Positions 8,600 to 17,501 are shown, counted from the stretch's first letter. The stretch: 64,000 bases of DNA from Streptomyces sp. NBC_00414 (GCF_036038375.1 NZ_CP107935.1:7130001-7194000); one strand, 5' to 3'. Notes: generated from the sequence alone by a model not told the origin. Numbers and translations are program-made.

Positions 8600-9025
8600 T
8601 CAGTACCAGCCGTTGGCCTGCCAGAAGTTCCAGGCGCCGACCGGGCTGCCGTAGCGGTCGTTCATGTAGTCGAGACCCCACTTGATCTGGGTCTTCGGGT
8701 TCGTCTTCCAGTCGGAACCGGCCGAGGCCATCTTCGAGGCCGGCAGGGCCTGGACCAGGCCGTAGGCGCCGGAGGAGGAGTTCGTGGCGTCCACGTCCCA
8801 GCCGCTCTCGTGCTCGACGATCTTCGAGAACGCCTTGAACTGGGCGTCGTTGTGGATCATCTTCTGCGCGGTCGCCTTGGCCGAGGCGGAGGTGGCCGCC
8901 GTCGGGGCTGCGGCCTGGGCGGGACCCGCCGCGAGCACCATGCCGGTCGTGGCGGCTGCGACGGCAGCGCCGGTGATGACCGACTTCGGGGAGGCGATGC
9001 GGCGGATGCGGGTGGAGAAACGCAC
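8600..9025 (-). CDS. Secreted transglycosylase-like protein
   Basis: A 141-residue protein with a signal peptide (residues 1-39, ending GPAQAAA) and a small soluble lytic transglycosylase-like domain. The segment KIVEHESGWDVDATNSSSGAYGLVQALPASKM carries the catalytic-type glutamate and the SSGAYGL(V)Q signature; WGLDYMNDRYGSPVGAWNFW is the usual C-terminal end. Such proteins cut peptidoglycan glycan strands at growth or spore stages. It is short for the family, lacking LysM or other wall-binding domains. It has a monocistronic setting, with a 339-base upstream gap. Confidence 0.88.
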   Translation of the reverse strand: MRFSTRIRRIASPKSVITGAAVAAATTGMVLAAGPAQAAAPTAATSASAKATAQKMIHNDAQFKAFSKIVEHESGWDVDATNSSSGAYGLVQALPASKMASAGSDWKTNPKTQIKWGLDYMNDRYGSPVGAWNFWQANGWY

Positions 9026-9364
9026 GGAGAACCTTTTCTTCGGGGACGGGGCAGTCGCTCGTACGCCCTGACGTCAGCCCTGGCATGCGGCGGCGCCGAG
9101 GCCCTGAGGGGCACGTCGGCGCCTTGCGACTCCACCAATGAACCAGGCCGACGAGCCGTCCGCAATGCCCCCTTTTGCTAGTTGTGGTCGTATCCGCCGC
9201 GAAGGTCCTTCTGTGACGTGGCTCTCAATCCGCAGGTCGGAGGGTGTTAGGCCGTGGGCATGACAAGGCTCGCGGTCTACGGTCGCGCTTAGTGGAGGAC
9301 CAAGGTCCTGTGGGCCGCCTCACGAGATGCGCCCGGTGGGTGTGACAGGAAGTAGTTGCGGCTT
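9026..9364. other. Intergenic region upstream of the transglycosylase gene
   Basis: About 340 bases with no ORF that looks coding. It contains a perfect 10-base palindrome CTGACGTCAG at 9068-9077, 43 bases before the transglycosylase start, and a small hairpin AGGACCAAGGTCCT around 9295-9308. I looked for the c-di-AMP riboswitch often present before cell-wall hydrolase genes in this genus and did not find its conserved core. Confidence 0.4.
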
Positions 9365-10258
9365 CTACAGCGTGCGGCCGGGTGGTGTGACGGGCGCCGC
9401 ACCACCGGCGTCACCGTCGGGGTCCCCGAACGTGACCGGCGTCTCGAAAGCGGCCCGGCGCGTGGCCCGGCGCAGCGCCTTGAGGACCGTCGCGCCCAGA
9501 GTGACGGTCAGGACGACCGTCACCGTGGCCCGGCCCAGGTCCCAGCCGAGGGAGGTGGCCAGGCAGTACGCGACGAAACGCGCCAGGTTGGTGTGCACGG
9601 CGTCGACCGGGTCGAAGGCGACGTTCGACGACAGCGCGTCCATGAAGGGCCAGCCCGCCAGATTCATGAGCGTGCCGTATGCGAAGGCCGCCAGGAAGCC
9701 GTACGCGGCGAGCATCGCCAGCTCGCCCCGGCCGCGCAGCCGGTCCGGGCCCGGGAGCAGCCCCGCGCCCATCGTGAACCAGCCCATCGAGAGCATCTGG
9801 AACGGCATCCAGGGCCCGACCCCGCCCGTGAGCAGCGCGGACGCGAACATCGTGACCGCCCCGAGCACGAAGCCGAACCCCGGCCCCAGCACCCTCCCGC
9901 TCAGCACCATCAGGAAGAACATCGGCTCGATCCCGGCCGTACCGGCTCCGATCGGCCGCAACGCGGCGCCGGTCGCCGCGAGCACCCCGAGCATGGCCAC
10001 GGCCTTCGGGCCGAGCCCCGACTCGGAGATCGTCGCCGCGACGACCCCGACCAGCAGCACGAGCAGCCCCGCGAACAGCCAGGGCGCGTCCTTCGAGTGG
10101 GCGCCGACCTGCGAGGTCGGCCCGCTGAAGAACGGCCAGGTGAGCGCGGCGAGCCCGATGGCACCGACCAGGACGAGGGCGGCGACGGAACGGGGGCCCA
10201 GCCGGACGGCACGGGCCTGGGGCCGCGGAGGGGGAAGAGGGGAGCGGCGGGGACTCAC
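9365..10258 (-). CDS. ECF transporter S component (substrate-specific membrane protein)
   Basis: A 297-residue integral membrane protein with about six hydrophobic segments, the S component of an energy-coupling-factor importer. The start is the GTG at 10258 (VSPRRSPLPP), which overlaps the TGA of the ATPase gene by four bases; the longer frame to 10342 reads into that gene. It is the last gene of a five-gene operon that begins at a cobalamin riboswitch, so cobalt or a corrinoid precursor is the likely substrate. The sequence itself does not fix the substrate. The Pro/Arg-rich N-terminus is probably cytoplasmic. Confidence 0.85.
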   Translation of the reverse strand: MSPRRSPLPPPRPQARAVRLGPRSVAALVLVGAIGLAALTWPFFSGPTSQVGAHSKDAPWLFAGLLVLLVGVVAATISESGLGPKAVAMLGVLAATGAALRPIGAGTAGIEPMFFLMVLSGRVLGPGFGFVLGAVTMFASALLTGGVGPWMPFQMLSMGWFTMGAGLLPGPDRLRGRGELAMLAAYGFLAAFAYGTLMNLAGWPFMDALSSNVAFDPVDAVHTNLARFVAYCLATSLGWDLGRATVTVVLTVTLGATVLKALRRATRRAAFETPVTFGDPDGDAGGAAPVTPPGRTL

Positions 10259-12033
10259 GAAGACGGCCCTTCCGTCGGCTCGGACGCGCCCGGCGCCTCG
10301 CGCTCGCCCAGCGCCTCGCGCACCTGGGAGACCGTCAGCCACTTCTGCGGCGAGAGAACCTTGGTGACCTGCGGGGCGAAGGACGGGGAGGCGACGACGA
10401 CCTCGGCGGTCGGTCCGTCGGCGACGGGCTCGCCGTCGGCGAGGATGACGACCCGGTGGGAGAGTTCGGCGGCCAGCTCCACGTCATGGGTCGCCAGGAC
10501 GATGGAGTGGCCCTCGGCCGCGAGCGCCCGCAGCAGGGTGACCAGACGGGACTTGGCCGCGTAGTCGAGGCCGCGGGTCGGCTCGTCGAGGAGGATCAGC
10601 GGCGGCCCGGCCGTCAGCACGACCGCCAGCGCCAGGGTGAGCCGCTGGCCCTCCGACAGGTCCCGCGGATGCGTGCCGTCCCCGATGCCCGGCAGCAGCT
10701 CGGACACCAGGGCCCGGCAGGTGCCCGGAGCGGCCCCCGCGTCGGAGTCCGCCGCCGCGCACTCACCGGCCACCGTGTCCGCGTACAGCAGGTCCCTGGG
10801 CTCCTGCGGTACGAGGCCGACCCGGCGGATGAGTTCCGCGGGCGCCGTGCGGTCGGGCCGGAGGCCGCTCACGCGTACGGACCCCGCCGAGGGGGAGACG
10901 AGGCCGACCAGGGCGGAGAGCAGCGTCGACTTGCCCGCGCCGTTGCGGCCCATGAGCGCCACGGTCTCGCCGGGGGCGACGGCCAGGGTGACGTCGTGGA
11001 GCACCTCGGTACGGCCACGGCGGACGGCGAGGCCGGTGACCACTGCCGGGTGGGGTGTGCCCGGGGTGCCCGGGGTGGTTCCGGGTGTCTCCAGGGGGCG
11101 CCTGCGGAAGAGACGCGGGCGGCGGGAGGGGGACACGCCGCTCGCCGCCGCACCGGCTGTCGGCACCGGTCCGGGTGCGGATGCGGGGCCGGTCGGGCCC
11201 GTCCCCTTGTACGGGAGCCCTGCCAGGCGGTCCCGCAGGGCGCCCGCTCTCCGGCGGGCGTCCCGGACCGTCAGCGGCAGGGGCGACCAGCCGTCGAGCC
11301 GGCCCAGGGCCACCACCGGCGGGTACACCGGCGACACGGCCATGACCTCGGCGGGCGTGCCCAGCAGCAACGGGGCGCCCGGAGAAGGGAGAAGGGCCAC
11401 GTGGTCGGCGTACTGCACCACGCGTTCCAGACGGTGTTCGGCCATGAGGACCGTCGTGCCGAGGTCGTGGACGAGGCGCTGGAGGACCGCGAGGACCTCT
11501 TCCGCGGCTGCCGGGTCCAGGGCCGAGGTCGGCTCGTCGAGGACCAGGACCTCGGGGTGCGGGGTGAGGACCGAGCCGATCGCGACCCGCTGCTGCTGCC
11601 CGCCGGAGAGCGTGGAGATGGGACGGTCGCGCAGGTCGGCGAGGCCCAGCAGGTCCAGGGTCTCCTCGACACGGCGGCGCATCACGTCCGGCGCGAGACC
11701 CAACGACTCCATGCCGTAGGCGAGCTCGTCCTCGACCGTGTCCGTGACGAAGTGCGACAACGGGTCCTGGCCCACCGTGCCCACCACATCGGCGAGTTCG
11801 CGGGGCTTGTGCGTGCGCGTGTCACGGCCCGCGACCGTCACCCGCCCGCGCAGGGTGCCGCCCGTGAAGTGCGGGACCAGCCCGCTCACGGCATTGAGGA
11901 GCGTCGACTTGCCGACCCCGGAAGGACCGACCAGCAACACCAACTCCCCCTCGGGGACGGTGAGTTCGATGTTCCGGACGGTGGGCTCCGGCGCCTCGTC
12001 GTATGTCACGGAGACATCCTCGAAGCGGATCAT
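10255..12033 (-). CDS. ECF transporter ATPase, two fused ATP-binding domains
   Basis: A 592-residue energy-coupling ATPase with both EcfA-type domains in one chain. The first domain has Walker A GPSGVGKST (36-44), LSGGQQQR signature and VLVLDEPTSALD Walker B; the second has GRNGAGKST, the divergent signature LSEGQR and LILLDEPTRGLD. A Pro/Gly/Ala-rich linker joins them. The ATG at 12033 (MIRFEDVSVTYDE) overlaps the stop of the EcfT gene by four bases (ATGA). A longer open frame to 13101 is an antisense-like extension through ecfT and is not used. It powers uptake with the S component and EcfT. Confidence 0.93.
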   Translation of the reverse strand: MIRFEDVSVTYDEAPEPTVRNIELTVPEGELVLLVGPSGVGKSTLLNAVSGLVPHFTGGTLRGRVTVAGRDTRTHKPRELADVVGTVGQDPLSHFVTDTVEDELAYGMESLGLAPDVMRRRVEETLDLLGLADLRDRPISTLSGGQQQRVAIGSVLTPHPEVLVLDEPTSALDPAAAEEVLAVLQRLVHDLGTTVLMAEHRLERVVQYADHVALLPSPGAPLLLGTPAEVMAVSPVYPPVVALGRLDGWSPLPLTVRDARRRAGALRDRLAGLPYKGTGPTGPASAPGPVPTAGAAASGVSPSRRPRLFRRRPLETPGTTPGTPGTPHPAVVTGLAVRRGRTEVLHDVTLAVAPGETVALMGRNGAGKSTLLSALVGLVSPSAGSVRVSGLRPDRTAPAELIRRVGLVPQEPRDLLYADTVAGECAAADSDAGAAPGTCRALVSELLPGIGDGTHPRDLSEGQRLTLALAVVLTAGPPLILLDEPTRGLDYAAKSRLVTLLRALAAEGHSIVLATHDVELAAELSHRVVILADGEPVADGPTAEVVVASPSFAPQVTKVLSPQKWLTVSQVREALGEREAPGASEPTEGPSS

Positions 12034-13232
12034 GAGGGCTCCTTGCCGGGGTCCTGGAGAGCGGGGGCTGGGGCGGGGGCGACGAAGGCGGGGAGCAGAC
12101 CGAGGAGCACCGCCGCCGCGGGCCACAGCGGAAGCGTCGGCGCGGTCAGCGGGACGACACCGGGGTGCAGGGCCGCGTAGGTGGCGGAGTCGTACGAGGC
12201 GTACAGGATCAGCAGCGCCGCGACGGCGGCACCGGACGCGGCGACGAGCCACGCGCGCACGCCCCACGCGTCCGGCCGGTACCGGGTGCGCAGCGAACGG
12301 CGCCCGCCCAGCCACAGCCCGCCGAGGGCCGCGGCGAGTCCGGCGAGCAGCACGGGCAGACCGTAACTGCCGCCCTCCGCGGTGAGCAGGCCGTACGTTC
12401 CCGCGCAGACCCCGACCAGACCGCCGAGGGTGAGGGCGGCGGTGGTGCGGCGCACGCCCGGGGGAACCTCGGCGGAACGGCCGTACCCCCGCGCGTCCAT
12501 CGCCGCGGCGAGGGCCACCGAACGCTCCAACGCGCCCTCCAGGACCGGCAGTCCGACCTGGAGCAGCCCGCGCAGACCCGTGTCGGAACGGCCGCGCAGC
12601 CGCCGGGCCGCCCGCAGCCGCTGGACGTCCGCGATCAGGTTCGGGGCGAAGGTGAGCGCGACCACGACGGCGACTCCCGCCTCGTACAGGGCGCCCGGCA
12701 GTGACTTGAGGAGGCGGGCCGGGTTCGCGAGGGCGTTCGCGGCGCCCACGCAGATCAGGAGCGTGGCGAGTTTCAGGCCGTCGTAGAGCGCGAAGACCAG
12801 GCCCTCCGCGGTGACCCGCCCGCCGACGCGGATGCCCTGCGCCCAGTCGGGGAGGGGGAGTTCCGGGAGGGTGACGAGGGTGTGCGTGCCCGGGACGGGC
12901 GAGCCGAGGACGACGGCGAAGGCCAGCCGGATACCGAGCACGGCGAGCGCGAGCTTGACGAAGGCGCCGTAGGAACGGGCCCAGGGGGCCTCCGTCCGGC
13001 GCGCCGCCACCACGTAACCGGCGACCCCGACGAGCAGGGCGAGGAGGAGGGGATTGGTGGTGCGGGACGCGGCGGTTCCCAGGCCCAGGGCCCAGACCCA
13101 CCAGGCGCCGGGGTGAACGGCGTTGGTACGGGTCGCCCGCGGGGCGCGAAGCCGCTGAAGGCTCCTGCCGGAGCTGCCGGAGCTGCCGGAGCTGCCGAAG
13201 TTGCTGGAGTTGCCGTTGTCGCCGGTGGTCAT
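12030..13232 (-). CDS. ECF transporter transmembrane protein EcfT
   Basis: A 400-residue membrane protein of the CbiQ/EcfT family that couples the ATPase to the S component. AAAMDARGYGR is the conserved Ala-Arg-Gly coupling motif, and RLRAARRLRGR is the second Arg-rich coupling region. About six membrane segments are evident. It is longer than typical EcfT (about 265 residues) because of an extra C-terminal membrane portion. The N-terminus has a GSSGSSGSSG low-complexity stretch encoded by a nine-base tandem repeat near 13165-13199. It overlaps the ATPase start by four bases and follows the SCO2322-like gene. Confidence 0.9.
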   Translation of the reverse strand: MTTGDNGNSSNFGSSGSSGSSGRSLQRLRAPRATRTNAVHPGAWWVWALGLGTAASRTTNPLLLALLVGVAGYVVAARRTEAPWARSYGAFVKLALAVLGIRLAFAVVLGSPVPGTHTLVTLPELPLPDWAQGIRVGGRVTAEGLVFALYDGLKLATLLICVGAANALANPARLLKSLPGALYEAGVAVVVALTFAPNLIADVQRLRAARRLRGRSDTGLRGLLQVGLPVLEGALERSVALAAAMDARGYGRSAEVPPGVRRTTAALTLGGLVGVCAGTYGLLTAEGGSYGLPVLLAGLAAALGGLWLGGRRSLRTRYRPDAWGVRAWLVAASGAAVAALLILYASYDSATYAALHPGVVPLTAPTLPLWPAAAVLLGLLPAFVAPAPAPALQDPGKEPS

Positions 13233-13245
13233 CGTGTGCGTCCCG

Positions 13246-13929
13246 TCAGCCGCGTCGCCGACGCGCCTGCCAGATCGCGGCGGCGCCCAGCACGGCCACG
13301 GCGGCGACCCCGGTCACCAGGCCCACCGACGGCCCGCCGTCCCCGGGCCCGCTCGCGCTCCGTGGCGACCGGGAGGCATTCGGACGGTCGCCCGACCCGG
13401 AGCCGTGCGAGTCGCCCGACACGGCCTCGCCGCAGCCCGTGCGGGGATAGCCCGCGATGGCGCACAGCAGGGCGTTCGTGTCGTAGCGCAGCGGCTTGGC
13501 GACGGCGGCGAGGGCGTCCGCGGTCGTCGCGTCCTCGTCGACGCGGGCGCACGCCGTGCGCGGGTTCGGGTCCGGCGGTGCCGAGCCGGCCGGCGCGTCC
13601 GCGGCCGTACCGAAGTCGAGGACGAGGGCGACCCGCTTGTCGCCCTCCCGCGCGGGCGTCTTCGCGCAGATCGCCGCGAAACCGGCCTTCCCGCGCGGCT
13701 TCGCCGAGTGCTTGGAGTCCTCGCTCACCGAGAAACGGAAGCCCTGCACGTCCCCGTCGGACGGCTGCGCGGTCGACGGGCCCTGGGTCGCGTACACCCA
13801 CGTACCGCCGCCGGAATCACGGTCCCAGAAGGACCAGTAGCGATAGCCGGCCGCCTGGGCCTGCCCCGCCGTGCCGAGGACGGCGAGCAGGAGGCCCAGG
13901 ACCAGCAGGGCCAGGCGGCGGCGGATCAC
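13246..13929 (-). CDS. SCO2322-like surface protein of the ECF operon
   Basis: A 227-residue exported protein. The start is the GTG at 13929, overlapping the stop of the upstream gene. Residues 1-28 are a signal peptide (LALLVLGLLLAVLGTAGQAQAA). The mature part starts with YRYWSFWDRDSGGGTWVY, the pattern I associate with the actinobacterial SCO2322 family, has several cysteines, and ends in a single membrane helix followed by RRRR. It should therefore be anchored outside the membrane with a short cytoplasmic tail. Position in a riboswitch-led ECF operon suggests help in capturing corrinoid or metal. The family name is from memory; no ligand site is evident. Confidence 0.7.
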   Translation of the reverse strand: MIRRRLALLVLGLLLAVLGTAGQAQAAGYRYWSFWDRDSGGGTWVYATQGPSTAQPSDGDVQGFRFSVSEDSKHSAKPRGKAGFAAICAKTPAREGDKRVALVLDFGTAADAPAGSAPPDPNPRTACARVDEDATTADALAAVAKPLRYDTNALLCAIAGYPRTGCGEAVSGDSHGSGSGDRPNASRSPRSASGPGDGGPSVGLVTGVAAVAVLGAAAIWQARRRRG

Positions 13930-15239
13930 GGCTGCTTCTTCTTGTTGCGGGTGCTGAGGAGGAAACCGACGCCGATGCCGCCGACCAGGCCGACCCCGAC
14001 GATCCACCAGACGCTCACCCCACCGTCGTCCCCGCTCTCGTCCTGAGCGTCCTGCTTGTCGCCCTTGTCGCCCTTGCCGTCCTTGGCGTCGGCCGACGGG
14101 TCGGAGATCTCGCCCGCCGGGCCGGTCGCGCCGAGCTGCTTCACGAGGTCGGCGCCGCCGAACGCGCGCGGATCCGTCCCCGTGGCGTGCGCCGCGAAGA
14201 TCAGCTGCGCGTACGCGGCCGGGCCGCTCTTAGCCGCCCAGGGGCCGGAGTTCTTCTCCAGCCAGGCCAGCGGCTTCCTGGCGTCGGCCGGGCGGCCCGC
14301 CGCCGCGAGCGCGACGACCGTGTCGGCGGTGTTGCCGTAGTCGGGCTGGTCCTCGGAGCCCGCGAGGGCGGACTCCAGGTACCCGGACCCGGCGACCGCA
14401 CCGGCGAGGTACTCGGCGCCGTTGGCCGCCGCCTGCTCCGGGGCCGGGGACTTCCCGCCCGCGCACTCGGCGGCCCCGGCGGACTTCCCGTCGTCCTCGG
14501 GGTCCGTCACCAGGCCCTCGCCGAGCGCGCCGAGCACACCCGCGGCCGTGGCGTCGGCGTTCGCCGCGAGCTTGCCCTTCTTGTCGGGCTGGAAGGCGAA
14601 GGCGCCCCCGCCGTCCTCGTCGCAGGGGACGGCGAGGGCGCGCAGGGCGTCGTACGGCGTCCGGTCGCCCTTCGACCGCAGGTCCTCGGCGTCGGTGTCC
14701 GCGGCCTCCAGGGCCCCGATCACGACGGACGTCGAGTTGGTGTCGCTGGCCCCGCCGGGCAGGTAGCCCCAGCCGCCGTCCTTGTTCTGCACGGACTTCA
14801 GCCACTTCACGGCCGCGCCGGTCGCGGCGTCGTCGGCGTCGAGCGCCGCCAGAGCCTGGAGGGCGGCGCCCGTGCTGTTCGTGTCGACCTGCGTCTTGGC
14901 GTCGCACTTCGCGGCCGGGTCCGCGCGGTAGGCCGCGAAACCGCCGTTCGCGCACTGCTGCCCGGTGAGCCAGTCGACTGCCTTCGCCGCGGGCTTCACA
15001 CCCACGGTGTGCTGGGCGAGCAGCGCCAGCGACTGCCGCCAGACACCGTCGTACGTGGGGTCGGTGCTGCCGTACAGACCCGAGGGGAACGCCTGCGACG
15101 GAGACGAGGACGGGGACGCGGAGGGCGACTCGTCGGCGAGGGCGGCCGGCGCGAACGCCGTGCCGATCACGGCGGTGGCGGCCAGTACCGCGGCACTGCG
15201 GCGGACAAACATGATCGGCGGGTGCCTCTCTGTACTCAT
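13926..15239 (-). CDS. Surface alpha/alpha-toroid protein (prenyltransferase/squalene-oxidase repeat)
   Basis: A 437-residue exported protein, first gene of the ECF operon. A signal peptide covers about residues 1-35. The body has repeats of the terpene-cyclase/transglutaminase toroid type (AVDWLTGQQCANGGFAAY, AVKWLKSVQNKDGGWGYLPG, NTADTVVALAAAGRP), about residues 50-370. A charged Asp/Lys linker and a C-terminal membrane helix with RNKKK tail follow, so it is membrane-anchored outside the cell. The same fold forms the N-terminal barrel of the animal B12 carriers intrinsic factor and transcobalamin. With the cobalamin riboswitch just upstream, corrinoid binding is a reasonable inference, not shown. 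Confidence 0.85.
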   Translation of the reverse strand: MSTERHPPIMFVRRSAAVLAATAVIGTAFAPAALADESPSASPSSSPSQAFPSGLYGSTDPTYDGVWRQSLALLAQHTVGVKPAAKAVDWLTGQQCANGGFAAYRADPAAKCDAKTQVDTNSTGAALQALAALDADDAATGAAVKWLKSVQNKDGGWGYLPGGASDTNSTSVVIGALEAADTDAEDLRSKGDRTPYDALRALAVPCDEDGGGAFAFQPDKKGKLAANADATAAGVLGALGEGLVTDPEDDGKSAGAAECAGGKSPAPEQAAANGAEYLAGAVAGSGYLESALAGSEDQPDYGNTADTVVALAAAGRPADARKPLAWLEKNSGPWAAKSGPAAYAQLIFAAHATGTDPRAFGGADLVKQLGATGPAGEISDPSADAKDGKGDKGDKQDAQDESGDDGGVSVWWIVGVGLVGGIGVGFLLSTRNKKKQP

Positions 15240-15254
15240 GGGTTCGCCGACGGG

Positions 15255-15485
15255 GATGCCCCTTCGGCTCTCCCTGCGGGGGGAGCAGCCGGGCAGCCCG
15301 GAGCCCGGGCGGCTCGGCTCCGTATGCCTCGACGGTGCCGGTCACCGGGGTCCCGGTGACGCGAGCCGGTCACGTTCCGTACGGGGCAATCCGGCTCGCC
15401 GCCCGGCGGGAACAGGGCGGCACACGGCTGCGGGTCAGCGCCGGATTTGCACCGGCTTCCCCCCGTACGAGTGTGATGACGACCT
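15255..15485 (-). promoter_or_regulatory. Cobalamin riboswitch
   Basis: On the minus strand the leader of the ECF operon contains the hallmark cobalamin-riboswitch core: GGGAAGCCGGTGCAAATCC followed by GGCGCTGACCCGCAGCCGTG (complement of about 15424-15463). A long GC hairpin (ACCGGGGTCCCGGTGA type, near 15342-15360) and a downstream region near 15300-15330 that would hold the B12 box come next; that box is poorly matched to the consensus. A second strong GC hairpin near 15290-15312 lies before the start codon at 15239. By known riboswitch behaviour, adenosylcobalamin would repress the operon. Outer limits are approximate. Confidence 0.88.
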
Positions 15486-15646
15486 GCTCACTGTACCGGC
15501 CCGTAGGAATGCGGCCGGGGGCGGCGATGCCTTCGGGGCCGCGATGCCCAGGGGCGGTGATGCGCCTGGGGGCCGGCCGCGTGGGCCGGTAGCTTCGACT
15601 CAGGGGGAGTACGGGGTGCGGTACCGGACGGAGCGCGGGGGGAAGC

Positions 15647-16384
15647 ATGGGGGATCACGCACGGATCGGCGGCCTCGTCGGGTCGGGGCGCAGGGCGGAC
15701 GTCTACGCGTACGAGTCCGAGGGTGATGGGACGGACGGGGCGGGTGGTGGGGCGTGGGTGCTGCGCCGCTACCGGGACGGGGTCGGTGACGCGTCCTTCG
15801 CGGCGGACGTCATGGAGTACGTACACGGCCACGGCTATCCCGTGCCGCGGGTGTGGCCGCGGGCGACGGAGTCGCGGGCCGACCTCGTGATGGAGCGGCT
15901 GTCCGGGCCGACGCTGCTCGGGGCGATGGCGGCGGGGGAGGTCACGGCGGCGGAGGGGGCGGGGGTGCTCGCTCGGCTGCTGGGGGAGTTGCACGCGATT
16001 CCGGCGCGGGTCTCGGGTGAGCCCGGGGCGCGCGTGCTGCATCTGGACCTGCATCCGGACAATGTCCTGCTCACTCCGGGCGGGCCGATGGTGATCGACT
16101 GGGACAACACGGAGGAGGGGCCGCCGGGGCTGGACTGGGGGATGTCCGCGGTGCTGCTCGCGCAGGTTGCCGTTGTGGAGGGGCATCCGCATGCTGCGGG
16201 GGCGGGGGAGGTGTTGGCGGCTCTGCTTGCCGGGTGCCGCGACTCGGCCGTCCTGACGGGGGTCCGCCGTGAGCTTGGGCGGGCGCTGGAACGGCGGGCC
16301 GTCGACCCTGCGACCGGGCCTGCCGAGGTCGGGCTTCTGGGTGACGTCGAGCGGTTGATCCGTGGGCTGCTCGGTGAGGCTTGA
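15647..16384 (+). CDS. Aminoglycoside phosphotransferase-like kinase
   Basis: A 245-residue protein with the kinase-like fold of the APH/choline kinase family. The catalytic loop is VLHLDLHPDNVLL (near residues 128-140) and the metal-binding Asp is in MVIDWDNTE, equivalent to DFG. The N-lobe contains a Gly-rich turn (GLVGSGRRADVYAY) and the VLRRY lysine-equivalent strand. The substrate is unknown; small-molecule phosphorylation or resistance are options. It is divergent from the ECF operon and ends 30 bases before a short intergenic repeat and a convergent phosphatase gene. Confidence 0.87.
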   Translation: MGDHARIGGLVGSGRRADVYAYESEGDGTDGAGGGAWVLRRYRDGVGDASFAADVMEYVHGHGYPVPRVWPRATESRADLVMERLSGPTLLGAMAAGEVTAAEGAGVLARLLGELHAIPARVSGEPGARVLHLDLHPDNVLLTPGGPMVIDWDNTEEGPPGLDWGMSAVLLAQVAVVEGHPHAAGAGEVLAALLAGCRDSAVLTGVRRELGRALERRAVDPATGPAEVGLLGDVERLIRGLLGEA

Positions 16385-16414
16385 ACGGCGGGTGCGGGGC
16401 GGTGGGGGGTGGGT

Positions 16415-16439
16415 GCGCGGTTCCCCGCGCCCCTGAAAG
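16415..16439. repeat. Single copy of the GTTCCCCGCGCCCCT element
   Basis: One forward copy of the intergenic element found throughout this window, here as GCGCGGTTCCCCGCGCCCCT plus GAAAG. It lies in the 58-base gap between the convergent kinase and phosphatase genes, where a terminator would be expected. Confidence 0.75.
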
Positions 16440-16442
16440 CCC

Positions 16443-17501
16443 CTATGCGGTGGTGTTTTTGTGGGGGGTTCGGGGGGTGGGGGTCGTGGGCTGTGTGGGC
16501 TGGCAGAGGACGAGGGCCAGGTCGTCCACGGGGGTGGTGCCCGTGTGGGCGAGGAGGCGGGCGTAGAGGGTGTCCAGGGCCTCGTCGGGGAGGGGGTCGC
16601 GCAAGGCGTGGGCCGCCTCGGTGAGGAAGGGGAAGACCGTGCCGTCGGGCGCGCGTGCCTCGGTGAGGCCGTCCGTGTAGAGGAGGAGGCGGTCGCCCGG
16701 CTGGAGGCGTACGCGGTACTGGAGCGGGTCGGGCCGCAGTCCCAACGGGAGTGCGGTGACCGCCGGTTCGAGGAGTTCGATGCGCTGCCCGGAGCGCAGG
16801 GGCGCCGGATGGCCGCAGTTGACCAGCCGGACCTCGCCCGGTGCGAACTCCGCGAGGAGCGCGGTGACGAAGTCCTCCGGGCCCAGATCCGGCGCGAGAC
16901 GTTCGTCCAGGCCGGTGGCGAGGGCCGGCAAGTCGGCCACGGTGTAGGCGAGTTCGCGGAACCCGGCCACCGTCTCCGCGGTCAGCCGGATGGCCTCCAG
17001 GCCGTGTCCGCGCACGTCACCGACGAGGACCCGCAGGCCGAAGGGCGTCACCGCGACGTCGTACAGGTCTCCGCCGAGCGTCGATTCGCGTACGGCGCAG
17101 TGGTAGCGCGTGGAGATGTGGGTGCCGGCGAGGTTGCGGGAGAGCGGCCGCACGATGGTCTCCTGGGTGATCCGCGCGACCTCGCGCACCTCGGCGAGCA
17201 GCGTGACGAGCCGGTCCCGCTGGCGCACGGCATGCACGGTGAGCGCACAGCCGAGCAGCAACTGCGCGAGGGTGACGGCGGGCGGGATCCGGTCCAGCAG
17301 CAGTGCGGGGGCGGCGATGAGCACACAGATCGCCGAAGGGGCGAGGAACCGCCCCTCGGAGAGCTTGCGGGGGCGGCCGGGACCGCGCGGCCTCCGACGT
17401 CGGTCGAGCCGTACCGGCTGCCGCCCCCGCTCCCGTACCTGGTCCCGTTCCTGAGGGTCCGAGGAGCGCCGTCCCGGTGCTTCCTCGCTGTCGCGGGTCA
17501 T
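16443..17501 (-). CDS. Membrane-linked PP2C/SpoIIE-family phosphatase
   Basis: A 352-residue protein. The start is taken as the ATG at 17501 (MTRDSEEAPG); the frame runs on to 17615. Two hydrophobic segments (about residues 52-70 and 77-93) anchor it; the rest is a SpoIIE-type PP2C domain, with metal-binding motifs GGDLYDV and VLVGDVRGHG, then LVNCGHPAP and LLLYTDGLTEAR, and DDLALVLCQ at the end. Such phosphatases dephosphorylate anti-anti-sigma proteins. No PAS or GAF sensor is visible. It is divergent from the STAND gene at 17769. Confidence 0.9.
   Translation of the reverse strand: MTRDSEEAPGRRSSDPQERDQVRERGRQPVRLDRRRRPRGPGRPRKLSEGRFLAPSAICVLIAAPALLLDRIPPAVTLAQLLLGCALTVHAVRQRDRLVTLLAEVREVARITQETIVRPLSRNLAGTHISTRYHCAVRESTLGGDLYDVAVTPFGLRVLVGDVRGHGLEAIRLTAETVAGFRELAYTVADLPALATGLDERLAPDLGPEDFVTALLAEFAPGEVRLVNCGHPAPLRSGQRIELLEPAVTALPLGLRPDPLQYRVRLQPGDRLLLYTDGLTEARAPDGTVFPFLTEAAHALRDPLPDEALDTLYARLLAHTGTTPVDDLALVLCQPTQPTTPTPRTPHKNTTA

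Noticed and set aside
9026..9360. c-di-AMP (ydaO-type) riboswitch before the transglycosylase gene
   Set aside because: I could not find its conserved GGGG-ACC-type core on the minus strand.
10255..13101. A single 948-residue ECF fusion protein
   Set aside because: The part before 12033 is an out-of-frame reading of the EcfT gene. The ATG at 12033 with the ATGA overlap gives the true ATPase.
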